From the NCBI GenBank assembly GCA_963830725.1, contig CAWHNO010000016.1, forward strand, positions 806,001-870,000: a DNA stretch of 64,000 nt, given 5' to 3'. Shown here piece after piece: positions 54,138 to 64,000 of this stretch. Under the pieces are notes generated by a model that worked only from the letters and a program-made list of their open reading frames with translations, was not told the origin of the DNA and did no database searches. Position 1 is the first letter of the stretch, and each line of letters begins with the position of its first letter. A program made the position numbers and the translations under genes. The stretch comes from DASSUW01 sp963830725. Lineage in GTDB: Bacteria; Actinomycetota; Thermoleophilia; Solirubrobacterales; Solirubrobacteraceae.

Positions 54138-55686
54138 ATGCCGGATACGAACATCGATCGCGAAGCCTCGGGCGCCAGCCGCCCGCTGGCGCTGCGCGAT
54201 CTGAGGTTCGCCGGCACCGTGGCAGCCGGGCTCGTCGCCGGAGTGCTCGGCGTCGGCGCCCTCAGCGCGCCATTGCTCGGCTGGACCGACTGGCCCGACG
54301 CGCTGCAGCCCAACGGCGGCGACGAAACGGTGCAGATGCGGGCCGCTCAGCGCGCCCCGATCGCCGTGGACCGCGCACCGCGCACGAACGTCGGCGCCGA
54401 CGAGGGAATCGTGGCCATCACCGGCCCCGGCGGCACCACGCTCATCGTGCCTGGGGCCGCGACCGGCGACTCCGTCTCCGTGTCGACCCCGATCATCGGC
54501 GGCGGCGGCGATGGCGGCGGTGCGGGCGGTGGCGGTGGCGGCGTCCGAGTCGGCAGCGGCGGCCCCAGCGACGGCTCGGGCCAGAGTGGCTTTGGCGACT
54601 CCGGCATCGTCGCGCAGCCGAACACGAGCGATAGCGACGGCGACGGCATGCCCGACGTCTGGGAGGTCCAGAACGGCCTGAACCCGGCGCGAGCCGACGA
54701 TCGCGTGGACACGGACGGCGACGGGGTCCCGAACGGCGACGAGTTCTTCACGCAGTCGTCGCCCATCAGCGGCGACTCGAACGGTGACGGGATCGCCGAC
54801 GGCGACGACGACTTCGACGGCGACGGCGTGCGCAACGCGGTCGAGGTGCGGACCGGCTCCAAGCCGTTCACACCCGACACCAATGGCGACGGCATCCCGG
54901 ACGGCGCCCTCGATCCGGACGGCGACGGCGTCCCGAGCGCCGGCGAGGAGCAGGCCGGGACCGATCCCGGCACGGCCGAGCCGCCGGTCGACGTCCCGCC
55001 GCCCACCGACGCGCCTCCCGTGACTCCCGGCGGCGACGGCGGCCCGGTCGCCACGCAGCCCGACCCGGTCGAGGTCGAGAAGCCGACGGACGACGACGGC
55101 CACGATCCGGACACGGCACCCGAGGCTCCGGTCGAGAAGCCTGCCCCCAAGCCGGTCGCCCCGCCCGCCGAGCCCGAGGCCCCGCCGGTCGCACCGACGC
55201 CCCTCGCCGACCCGGCCCCCGGCAACGACCAGGGCCCGGAGCACGACCCGCACTCGGAGCACGACAACGGCCAGGGCCCGAAGCACGACCCGCACTCGGA
55301 GCACGACAACGGTTCCGACAAGGGCGCCGCCTCGGCGCCGAAGAGCGACCCGGCCCCGGCGCCCGACAAGGCGCGCGGCTTCGGCCCCGAAGAGCGACCC
55401 GGCCCCGGCGCCCGACAAGGCCGCGGCGTCGGCACCGCAGAGCGACCCGGCCCCGGCCCCGGCGCCCGAGCCCGCTGCCGCCCCGGCCGAGCCGCAGGCG
55501 GCTCCGGCTCCGGCCGCGCCCCCGCCGCCTGCGCCCGCCCCGGCTCCGGCTCCGGCTCCGGCGCCCGCTCCGGCTCCGGCGCCCGCTCCGGCTCCGGCGC
55601 CCGCCCCGGCCCCGGCGCCCGCTCCGGCTCCGGCGCCCGCCCCGGCCGCAGCCGCGCCGGCTCCGGCCCCGGCACCCGCGGCCTGA
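54138..55686 (+). CDS. Surface protein with type 3 thrombospondin (calcium) repeats and Ala-Pro tail, one frameshift
   Basis: About 515 residues from ATG 54138. An N-terminal membrane segment (VAAGLVAGVLGVGALSAP) is followed by a Gly/Ser-rich stretch and calcium-binding D-x-D-x-D-G repeats at about 165-275 (SDGDGMPDVWEVQNGLNP, DTDGDGVPNGDEF, DTNGDGIPDGALDPDGDGVP). A long Pro/Glu/Ala region follows, with a direct repeat of HDPHSEHDNGQGP. The tail is an (Ala-Pro)n tract that ends in TGA at 55684-55686. The tail is in phase only after removing one base near 55375 in a GCGCGC tract; the unshifted frame turns Arg/Gly-rich. It is probably a cell-wall-spanning adhesin or stalk protein. It is divergent from rsmB. 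Confidence 0.75.
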
Positions 55687-55688
55687 CG

Positions 55689-55817
55689 GACGAACCCCGG
55701 CATTGAAGGCGGCCCAGGCGGTCGAGTGTCACCTACGTTCCCTGTGAGGGAACGGAGATGCCACTCGGCCCGCGCGGGCCTCGATCCCGGTTCCCTCACC
55801 CGGCGCAGTTGACGTCC
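55689..55817. repeat. Palindromic repeat element, copy C
   Basis: It fills the gap between the surface-protein stop (55686) and the convergent fmt stop (55819). The right end GCAGTTGACGTCC (55805-55817) matches copy A. CGAGTG (55723-55728) pairs with CACTCG (55762-55767). The inner hairpin is CGTTCCC (55736-55742) / GGGAACG (55748-55754). The left arm lacks about 13 bases that pair in copy B. The start (GACGAAC, then GGCATTGA) is like copy A. Confidence 0.8.
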
Positions 55818-55818
55818 G

Positions 55819-56737
55819 CTACGCGCCCGCGACCACGAAGCTCGTCAGCCGCCCCTCGGGCCGGCCGCGCAGCCAGTCGGCGGCGGCCATCGGGCGGCCC
55901 CCGGGCGGGCGGATCTCGGTCAGCTCGAGCGCGCCGCCGGCGGCGCCGAGCAGCAGACGGTCGCCGTCGGCGCCGGACGTGGCCGGGCGGCGGGCCGGCT
56001 TCCCTCACGCGGGCGGCGATCACGCCCACGAAGTCGCCGCCGGGCAGCGCGACCCGCGCGCCGATGTGCGGGCGCAGCGCGCGCACGGTGCGCTCGAGCT
56101 CGTCCGGCGGCCGGCTCGGGTCGAGCGCACGATCGGCCGCCTCGATCTTGTGCGCGTACGTGACCAGCGACTCGTCCTGCTCGATGAAGGGCGGGCGCTC
56201 GTCGAGCGCCCTCACGAGCAGCTCGCCGCCGAGTCGCTGCAGCCGCGCGGCGAGCGTCCCGTAGTCGTCCTCGGGCCCGATCGGCTCCGGCTGCTGCACG
56301 CACACCGCGCCGGAGTCCAGGCCCTCGGTCACGCGCATGATCGAGACGCCGGTGCGGTCGTCGCCGGCCATGATCGCGCGCTCGACCGGGGCCGCCCCGC
56401 GCCAGCGCGGCAGCAGCGACGGGTGCACGTTGAGCATCTCGTACGCCGACAGCAGCGGCTCCTTGATCAGCACGCCGTATGCGCACACGCACGCCACCTC
56501 GGGCTCCGCGGCGGCGATCGCGTCGAGCGCCTCCGGGTCGTGCAGCCGCTCGGGCTGGATCATGTCGAGGCCGAGCGCGCGCGCCCGGGTCGCCACCGGC
56601 GGGGGCGTCACGCGCCGGCCGCGGCCCTTCGGCCGGTCCGGCCGCGTGACCACCAGCGCGGGCCGGTGGGGGCTGCCGGACAGCCGCTCGAGCACCACGG
56701 CCGCGAACTCCGAGGTGCCGAGGTAGACCGTCCGCAC
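55819..56737 (-). CDS. fmt: Methionyl-tRNA formyltransferase, one frameshift
   Basis: About 306 residues from GTG 56737 (read as MRTVYLGTSEFAAVVLERLS). It formylates initiator Met-tRNA. The active-site region NVHPSLLPRWRGAAPVERAI and GVSIMRVTEGLDSGAV are intact, with PDRPKGRGRR near the N-terminus. The C-terminal domain continues correctly (ATSGADGDRLLLGAAGGALE, then GRLTSFVVAGA before TAG at 55819) only after a one-base shift near 55985. Without the shift it ends in an Arg-rich tail at 55796. It lies next to def, the enzyme that removes the formyl group. Confidence 0.93.
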
Positions 56738-56738
56738 G

Positions 56739-57356
56739 TCAGGCGCTTACGGCCGGCGACGTGTCCGGCGTCCCGCCGGCAATCGCCTCGCGCATCGCCT
56801 TCATCGCCTGCTTGCGCTGGTCGCGGCTCGTGCGGTCGAGGATCAGCACGCCGTCGAGGTGGTCGACCTCGTGCTGGATCACGCGCGCCTCCAGGCCGGA
56901 CGCCTCGAGCACGAGCGGCGCACCCGTCTCATCCTGCGCGCGCACCCGGATCTCGACCGGCCGCTCGACCTCCACCCCCACGCCGGGCAGCGAGAGGCAG
57001 CCCTCCTCGAGCGAGTCCAGCTCGTCGCCGTACCACTCGATGTCGGGGTTCACGAGCACGCCGAGCGGCGCGTCCGGCTCGACGCGGTAGACGAGCACGC
57101 GGTGCATGACGCCGAGCTGCGTGGCGGCGAGCCCGATCCCGAGCGCCTCGTCCATCAGGCTGCCCATCCGCCGCACCTCGTCGGCGAGCGCGGCGTCGAA
57201 CACCTCGACCGGCCGCGCGCGCGAGCGCAGCGCGGGATCACCGTACTTGCGCACGTGCCGCAGCGCGGCCTCGCGGCGGGCGCGGGTCTCGGGATCGAGC
57301 CGGTCCTGCCGCTCCTCCGACTCCTCGCTCTGGACGGTCTCCTGCTCCTGGGCCAT
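56739..57356 (-). CDS. def: Peptide deformylase
   Basis: A 205-residue metalloenzyme. All three motifs are intact: GIGLAATQLG (motif 1), EGCLSLPG with the metal cysteine (motif 2) and QHEVDHLDGVL with two metal histidines (motif 3). It removes the N-formyl group from nascent proteins. The N-terminus has an acidic Glu/Gln-rich extension (about 1-30). The stop is one base from the fmt start. Upstream, TATTACTAGACT on the minus strand (57369-57380) resembles a -10 region. Confidence 0.95.
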   Translation of the reverse strand: MAQEQETVQSEESEERQDRLDPETRARREAALRHVRKYGDPALRSRARPVEVFDAALADEVRRMGSLMDEALGIGLAATQLGVMHRVLVYRVEPDAPLGVLVNPDIEWYGDELDSLEEGCLSLPGVGVEVERPVEIRVRAQDETGAPLVLEASGLEARVIQHEVDHLDGVLILDRTSRDQRKQAMKAMREAIAGGTPDTSPAVSA

Positions 57357-57383
57357 CGGACGATCGAGTCTAGTAATACCGCC

Positions 57384-59461
<2,078 letters not shown>

Positions 59462-59519
59462 AGGCGCCGGTCCGGCCGCCTCACCCCACCCGCCGCCGCG
59501 ACCGGTAGCCTCGCGCGCC

Positions 59520-60329
59520 GTGGAAGGGATCGTCCACGGCGACAACCTGCCGCTGCTGCGCGAGCTCGAGGAGGGCTCGGTGCAGATGGCCTACGCCGAC
59601 CCGCCGTTCAACACCGGCCGCACGCAGGAGCGGCGCACGCTCGCCACCGTCGCCTCCGTGGACGGCGACCGGACCGGCTTCGGCGGCCGCCGCTACGCGA
59701 CGACGCTGCTCGAGCGGTCCTCGTACCGCGACAGCTTCGACGACTACCTCGCCTTCCTCGAGCCGCGGCTGCGCGAGCTGCGCCGCGTGCTGCACCCCGA
59801 GGGCACGCTGTACCTGCACCTGGACTACCGCGAGGCCCACTACGCCAAGCTGCTGCTCGACGAGCTGTTCGGCCGCGAGTGCTTCCTCAACGAGCTGATC
59901 TGGGCCTACGACTACGGCGCCAAGCCGCGCCGGCGCTGGCCGCAGAAGCACGACACGATCCTCGTCTACGTGCGCGACCCGCAGCGCTACCTGTTCGACG
60001 CCGAGGCCGTCGACCGCGAGCCCTACATGGCCCCCGGCCTCGTCACCCCCGAGAAGCGCGAGCGCGGCAAGCGGCCGACGTCGGTGATGTGGCACACGAT
60101 CGTCTCGCCCACCGGGCGCGAGAAGACCGGCTACCCGACGCAGAAGCCCGAGGCGCTGGTCCGCCGCTTCGTGCAGGCCTCCTCGCGCCCCGGCGACCTG
60201 TGCCTGGACCCGTTCGCCGGCTCGGGCACGCTCGGCGCCGTCGCGGCGAAGCTCGGCCGCCGCTACCTGCTGATCGACCAGCAGCCCGAGGCGGTGGCGG
60301 TGATGCGCGCGCGGCTCGGCGATGGCTGA
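59520..60329 (+). CDS. Orphan DNA methyltransferase (beta-class, DPPF)
   Basis: A 269-residue protein from GTG 59520 (read as MEGIVHGDNLPLLRELEEGS). It carries the catalytic MAYADPPFNTGRTQERRTL and the C-terminal SAM site GDLCLDPFAGSGTLGAVAAK, the order of beta-class N6-adenine or N4-cytosine methyltransferases. TGYPTQKPEALVRRFVQASS is also typical. No restriction endonuclease gene is near, so it is likely regulatory or a solitary epigenetic enzyme. The short, compact length leaves little room for a separate target-recognition domain. It overlaps galK by eight bases, an unexpected pairing. Confidence 0.85.
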   Translation: MEGIVHGDNLPLLRELEEGSVQMAYADPPFNTGRTQERRTLATVASVDGDRTGFGGRRYATTLLERSSYRDSFDDYLAFLEPRLRELRRVLHPEGTLYLHLDYREAHYAKLLLDELFGRECFLNELIWAYDYGAKPRRRWPQKHDTILVYVRDPQRYLFDAEAVDREPYMAPGLVTPEKRERGKRPTSVMWHTIVSPTGREKTGYPTQKPEALVRRFVQASSRPGDLCLDPFAGSGTLGAVAAKLGRRYLLIDQQPEAVAVMRARLGDG

Positions 60330-61337
60330 GCGCTTCGCCGCCCGTGCGCCCGGCCGCGTCAACCTGATCGGGGAGCACACCGACTACAACTCCGGCCTGG
60401 CGCTGCCGTTCGCGATCGAGCGCGGGATCACGGTGACCGCCGAGCCGGCCGCCCGCTACAGCGCGCACGCGCTCGATCTCGGCCAGCAGGACGAGTTCGT
60501 ACTTCCGGCGAGGGCCACGGGTTGGCGCGCGTTCGTGCACGGCACGGTGGCGGAGCTGGAAGCCGACGGGTACGCCGTGCGCCCCTGCCGGCTCACCATC
60601 GAAGGCGACCTCCCACGCGGTTCCGGGCTGTCGTCCTCCGCCGCGCTCTCCGTCGCGCTGGCCCTGGCGCTCCTGGCGGTCGCCGGCGAGGAGGAGCCCG
60701 AGGACCGGCGCGAGCTCGCGAAGCTGTGCTCGCGCGTGGAGAACTTCCACGTCGGCGCCGGGACCGGATTGCTCGACCAGCTCGCGGCGTTGTACGGCGT
60801 CGCCCGGGCACGCGGTGCGGATCGACTTCGCCACGCTCGCCCTCGAGCCGGTGCCGCTCGACCTGCGCGGCTACACGCTCGTGACGCTCGACTCCGGCGC
60901 GCCGCATGAGCACGCGGCCTCGGGCTACAACGACCGCCGCAGGGAATGCCGCGAGGCGTGCCGGATCCTCCGCGTACCCTCGCTGCGCAAGGCGCGCGAC
61001 ATCGACCGCCTGCCCGAGCCGCTGCGCTCCCGCGCGCGCCATGTCATCACCGAGAACGCGCGCGTCGACGACACCGTGGCCGCGCTGCGCGCCGGCGACC
61101 TCGAAGCCGTCGGGCGGCTGCTCGACGCCTCGCACGCGAGCCTGCGCGACGACTACGCGGCCTCCGTGCCCGAGGTCGAGCGCACGGTCGCGCGGCTGAA
61201 GGCGGCCGGCGCCGCGGGCGCCCGCATGGTCGGCGGCGGCTTCGGCGGCGCCGGTGCTGGCGCTACTCGCTCCCGGTCGGGCCGTGCCCGCCGGAGCGAT
61301 CCCGGTCGCGCCGGGTCCCGCGGCGGCGCTGCTCTGA
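60322..61337 (+). CDS. galK: Galactokinase, two frameshifts
   Basis: About 338 residues from ATG 60322 (MAERFAARAPGRVNLIGEHT). The galactokinase signature GRVNLIGEHTDYN and the GHMP phosphate loop LPRGSGLSSSAALSVALAL are intact. Two one-base shifts are needed: near 60805 (body continues HAVRIDFATLALEPVPLDLR) and near 61250 (ends VLALLAPGRAVPAG, with TGA at 61335-61337). The family motif MVGGGFGG sits just before the second shift. GalK phosphorylates galactose at C1. It lies next to a sodium:sugar symporter gene, a likely uptake partner. Confidence 0.88.
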
Positions 61338-61635
61338 GGCGAGCGCCGCGGCGTCGACGCCGCGCGGCGCAGCGCGCTCCGGATGCTCGCCGCCGCTCCA
61401 CGAGCTCGTCGCCGAGCGGCCGCGTGAGCGCCCACACGATCATGAGGATCCCGAACACGAGCATGCCGAGCCCGGTCCAGAGGTTGATGTTCACGCCGGC
61501 GGCGCGGTCGATCTCCTCCTGGCTGTCGAACAGCCCGAGCACCGTGAGCAGCACGCCGTAGCCGATGAACACGCCGCCGATGATGCGGCGGAGGTCGAAC
61601 AGGTTGGCGGCGCGGCGGGTCGTGGGTGTGGTCAT
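61153..61635 (-). CDS. Small two-helix membrane protein beside the symporter
   Basis: The 160-residue open frame begins MTTPTTRRAANLFDLRRIIG and has two membrane helices (GVFIGYGVLLTVLGLF, then LWTGLGMLVFGILMIVWAL). The remaining C-terminal roughly 75 residues are Arg/Ala/Pro-rich and run antisense to galK, so the genuine end may lie at 61263 or earlier after an indel near 61385. It is four bases from the symporter stop codon on the same strand, so it may be a regulatory or accessory subunit. Unknown family. Confidence 0.55.
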   Translation of the reverse strand: MTTPTTRRAANLFDLRRIIGGVFIGYGVLLTVLGLFDSQEEIDRAAGVNINLWTGLGMLVFGILMIVWALTRPLGDELVERRRASGARCAARRRRRGARLRAAPPRDPARPGSLRRARPDRERVAPAPAPPKPPPTMRAPAAPAAFSRATVRSTSGTEAA

Positions 61636-61639
61636 GGGG

Positions 61640-63295
61640 CTACCAGAAGAAGATGGTCAGGATGGCCGCGCCGGCAAGCGCGGTGAAGCCGAGCAGCCTC
61701 GGGGACTCCCACCACTTGTGGACGCGGCGGGCGTCGTACTCGTCGATGTTCGCCATCCCGTAGACGAGGCCCTGGAGCTCGCTCACCGGCTTCGACGTGG
61801 TCATCAGCGTCACGCCCACGGCGACGATCGACACTGCCACGAACGCGAGGCCGGCGCCCCACATCGACTCGTCGAGGTCGGAGCCGAACGAGAACCAGCC
61901 GACCTTGTAGCCGAGCCACGTCACGCCCGCGACGAACGTGCCGGCCACCAGCCCCCAGAACCCGGCCCACGGCGTCATCCGCTTCCAGAACATGCCGATG
62001 ATGAAGACCGCGAAGAGCGGGGCGTTGAAGATCGAGAACAGCGCCTGGACGTAGTTCATGAGGTTGTCGTACGTCGACGCGATCAGGGCGGTGCCCATGG
62101 CCACCACGAGGCCCGCGATCGTCGCGATCCGGCCGAAGCGCACGTACCACTCGTCCGACTCCCCGGGCCGTACGTACGGCTCCATCAGATCGGTCGTTAC
62201 CACCGTGTTGAAGGCCGAGACGTTGGCCGCGACGCCGGCCATGAACGACGCCATGAGCCCGGTGATCGCGAGCCCGAGCATGCCGTTCGGCAGGTACTCG
62301 TTCATGAGCAGCGGGAGCGCGTTGTTGTAGGCGAGGTTCGGGTCCTCGGTGCTGCCCATGTTCGGGATCACGACCAGCGCGATCAGGCCCGGCACGATCA
62401 TGATGAACGGCAGCACCAGCTTCGGGAACGCGCCGATCAGCGGCGTGCGCTGCGCCGCCGACAGGTCCTTGGCCGACAACGCGCGCTGGACCTCGGCGAA
62501 GTTCGTGGTCCAGTAGCCGAACGAGAGCACGAAGCCGAGGCCGAACACGAGGCCGATCCAGCTCGAGCCGATCGGGTTCGTCACGTTGCCGGGCGAGGTG
62601 CCCTCGAGCACGTGCAGGCCGGCCTCGCCGAGGTTGCTCTCCTTGATGCCGTCGGTCAGGCCGCTCCAGCCGCCGACGTCGACCAGGCCGATGATCACGA
62701 TCGGCAGCAGCGCCGCGACGATCACGAAGAACTGGAGCACCTCGTTGTAGATCGCCGACGACAGGCCGCCGAGGCTGATGTAGACCATGACGATCACACC
62801 GGCGACGACGATGCCGACGAGCAGCGGCCAACCGAGCAGCAGCTCGAGCACCAGCGCGAGCGCATAGAGGTTGACGCCCGCGATCAGCACGGTCGCGACC
62901 GCGAAGGTGATCGAGTTGAACTTGTGGGCCGGGTCGTTGAACCGCAGGCGCAGGTACTCCGGCACCGAGCGGATCTTCGAGCCGTAGTAGAACGGCATCA
63001 TCACGAGGCCGAGGAAGACCATCGCCGGGATCGCGCCGATCCAGTAGTAGTTGGCCGTCGCGACGCCGTACTGCGCGCCGTTGGCCGACATCCCGATCAC
63101 CTCGAGCGCGCCGAGGTTGGCCGAGATGAAGGCCAGGCCGGTGATCCATGCCGGCAGCGAGCGGCCGGACAGGAAGTAGTCCAGGCTCGAGTGGATGTAG
63201 CGCTTGGCCGCGAACCCGACGCCGAGGACGACGCAGAAGTACGCCGCGAGGATCGCGTAGTCGACGAAGTTGGTGTCGAGCCGGAGGTCGGTCAA
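61640..63295 (-). CDS. Sodium:solute symporter (SSS family, sugar type)
   Basis: A 551-residue membrane protein with about 14 helices. SLDYFLSGRSLPAWITGLAF and the GLAFISANLGALEVIGMSAN segment are typical of sugar-type SSS transporters (SGLT/vSGLT), as are GANYYW-like TANYYWIGAIPAMVFLGLVM and the later LGFVLSFGYWTTNFAEVQRA. Together with galK, a galactose role is likely, though the substrate is not proved by sequence. The TAG-CC inverted repeat (TAGGCC-GG-GGCCTA, 63299-63312) sits just upstream. Confidence 0.9.
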   Translation of the reverse strand: MTDLRLDTNFVDYAILAAYFCVVLGVGFAAKRYIHSSLDYFLSGRSLPAWITGLAFISANLGALEVIGMSANGAQYGVATANYYWIGAIPAMVFLGLVMMPFYYGSKIRSVPEYLRLRFNDPAHKFNSITFAVATVLIAGVNLYALALVLELLLGWPLLVGIVVAGVIVMVYISLGGLSSAIYNEVLQFFVIVAALLPIVIIGLVDVGGWSGLTDGIKESNLGEAGLHVLEGTSPGNVTNPIGSSWIGLVFGLGFVLSFGYWTTNFAEVQRALSAKDLSAAQRTPLIGAFPKLVLPFIMIVPGLIALVVIPNMGSTEDPNLAYNNALPLLMNEYLPNGMLGLAITGLMASFMAGVAANVSAFNTVVTTDLMEPYVRPGESDEWYVRFGRIATIAGLVVAMGTALIASTYDNLMNYVQALFSIFNAPLFAVFIIGMFWKRMTPWAGFWGLVAGTFVAGVTWLGYKVGWFSFGSDLDESMWGAGLAFVAVSIVAVGVTLMTTSKPVSELQGLVYGMANIDEYDARRVHKWWESPRLLGFTALAGAAILTIFFW

Positions 63296-63298
63296 GGC

Positions 63299-63312
63299 TA
63301 GGCCGGGGCCTA
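63299..63312. terminator. Short G/C hairpin between metK and the symporter
   Basis: TAGGCC-GG-GGCCTA forms a 6-bp perfect inverted repeat in the 40-base gap between the metK stop and the symporter start. It could end metK transcription or be part of the symporter operator. There is no T-tract. Confidence 0.3.
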
Positions 63313-63335
63313 CCCAGAACCGACCTCAGGTAGTG

Positions 63336-64000
63336 CTAGGCGACGGTCGGTGCGGCGGCGCCGAGGCCGGCGGCCTCGCGCAGCGCGGTCGCCTTATCGG
63401 TCTTCTCCCACGTGAAGTCGTGATCCTCGCGGCCGAAGTGGCCGTAGGCCGCCGTCTTCTGGTAGATCGGCCGGTGGAGCCTCAGGTACTGGCGGAACGC
63501 GCCCGGGCGCAGGTCGAAGTGGTCGTTGATGAGCGCGAGGATCTGCGCGCGGCCGATGTTCTCGGTCCCGAACGTCTCGACCATCACCGACACCGGGTGG
63601 GCGACGCCGATCGCGTACGCCACCTGCACCTCGCAGCGGTCGGCGAGCCCTGCCGCGACGACGTTCTTGGCCACGTAGCGCGCCGCGTAGGCGGCCGAGC
63701 GGTCGACCTTGCTCGGGTCCTTGCCCGAGAACGCGCCGCCGCCGTGGCGGGCCATGCCGCCGTACGTGTCGACGATGATCTTGCGGCCCGTGAGGCCGGC
63801 GTCGCCGACCGGGCCGCCGATCACGAAGCGGCCCGTGGGGTTGACGAGGAAGTTCTTGCGCAGCTTGCGCGCGTCGTAGAGGTCGCGCGGCAGGATCGGC
63901 TCGACGACGTGCTCCCACAGGTCGTCGGGGATCAGCGTCTCCGCGCCCTCCTTGTGCTGCGTGGAGATCAGCAGCTTCTCGATCTCGACCGGCTTGCCGT
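63336..64000 (-). CDS. metK: S-adenosylmethionine synthetase, C-terminal part
   Basis: About 221 residues; the 5' end is beyond the window. MetK makes SAM from ATP and methionine in the cytoplasm. Visible motifs: FVIGGPVGDAGLTGRKIIVD, GMARHGGGAFSGKDPSKVDR (the phosphate/metal loop), YAIGVAHPVSVMVETFGTEN and the C-terminal AAYGHFGREDHDFTWEKTD. The frame is clean to the edge. The gene ends in TAG at 63336. Confidence 0.95.
   Translation of the reverse strand, partial: GKPVEIEKLLISTQHKEGAETLIPDDLWEHVVEPILPRDLYDARKLRKNFLVNPTGRFVIGGPVGDAGLTGRKIIVDTYGGMARHGGGAFSGKDPSKVDRSAAYAARYVAKNVVAAGLADRCEVQVAYAIGVAHPVSVMVETFGTENIGRAQILALINDHFDLRPGAFRQYLRLHRPIYQKTAAYGHFGREDHDFTWEKTDKATALREAAGLGAAAPTVA

Noticed and set aside
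57369..57380. Confident def promoter
   Set aside because: TATTACTAGACT is only suggestive; a matching -35 box is not visible, so it is mentioned under def only.

Overview
The window is about 70% or more G+C. Its coding frames carry strong third-position G/C bias, many starts are GTG, and most co-directional neighbours overlap by one to eight bases. The gene order rpmB - DAK2/FakA-like - recG - rsmD - coaD - DivIVA-like protein, the AfsR/SARP-type regulator, the NarL-type sensor systems and the style of the secreted proteins point to a free-living actinobacterium. My best guess, from recognition alone, is the Thermoleophilia (Solirubrobacterales-like). I saw no rRNA, tRNA, CRISPR array, insertion sequence or prophage.

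Layout. 1-4.9 kb: end of an acylphosphatase gene, a membrane-anchored serine-recombinase-like protein, two ferritin-like proteins, an L,D-transpeptidase and a PD-(D/E)XK nuclease-like protein. 4.9-9.8 kb: one very large AfsR-like regulator (BTAD, STAND ATPase, WD40), broken into about twelve reading-frame blocks. 10-18.1 kb: a housekeeping run on the minus strand. 18.1-22.4 kb: a Ser/Thr kinase, a divergent EamA/LysR pair and two tandem secreted paralogues. 22.4-25.9 kb: a complete riboflavin operon (ribD-ribE-ribBA-ribH). 25.9-41.1 kb: a surface-glycan and glycolipid region with four GT-C membrane glycosyltransferases, two GT2 enzymes, a methyltransferase, a flippase, a glycoside hydrolase, a UDP-sulfoquinovose synthase, an RTX-type protein and a large secreted protein of unknown fold. 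41.2-45.5 kb: a sulfate-assimilation operon (cysH-tauE-cysD-cysN-cysC). 45.5-51.7 kb: a MacB-type ABC exporter next to a three-gene two-component system. 51.7-59.5 kb: a housekeeping block (rpe, rsmB, fmt, def, priA) interrupted by a calcium-repeat surface protein. 59.5-64 kb: an orphan DNA methyltransferase, galK, a sodium:sugar symporter and the 3' part of metK.

Two observations cut across the window. First, a palindromic element of about 130-150 bp occurs three times (16055-16204, 41121-41266, 55689-55817), with a half copy at 19664-19683. Two copies fill convergent intergenic gaps almost exactly. The inner hairpin keeps its pairing while its sequence changes between copies, which is the signature of a selected or self-propagating fold. 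I do not recognise it. Second, many genes, including ones expected to be essential (fmt, priA, rpe), are split by single-base frameshifts that leave the rest of the protein intact. This looks like uncorrected consensus error in the assembly rather than gene decay, so broken genes here should be read as probably intact in the organism.

Functional links: sulfate activation (cysN/D/C) and reduction (cysH) could supply sulfite for the sulfoquinovose synthase in the neighbouring glycan region. The symporter and galK form a plausible galactose uptake and phosphorylation pair. The sensor kinase system sits directly upstream of the ABC exporter and probably controls it.
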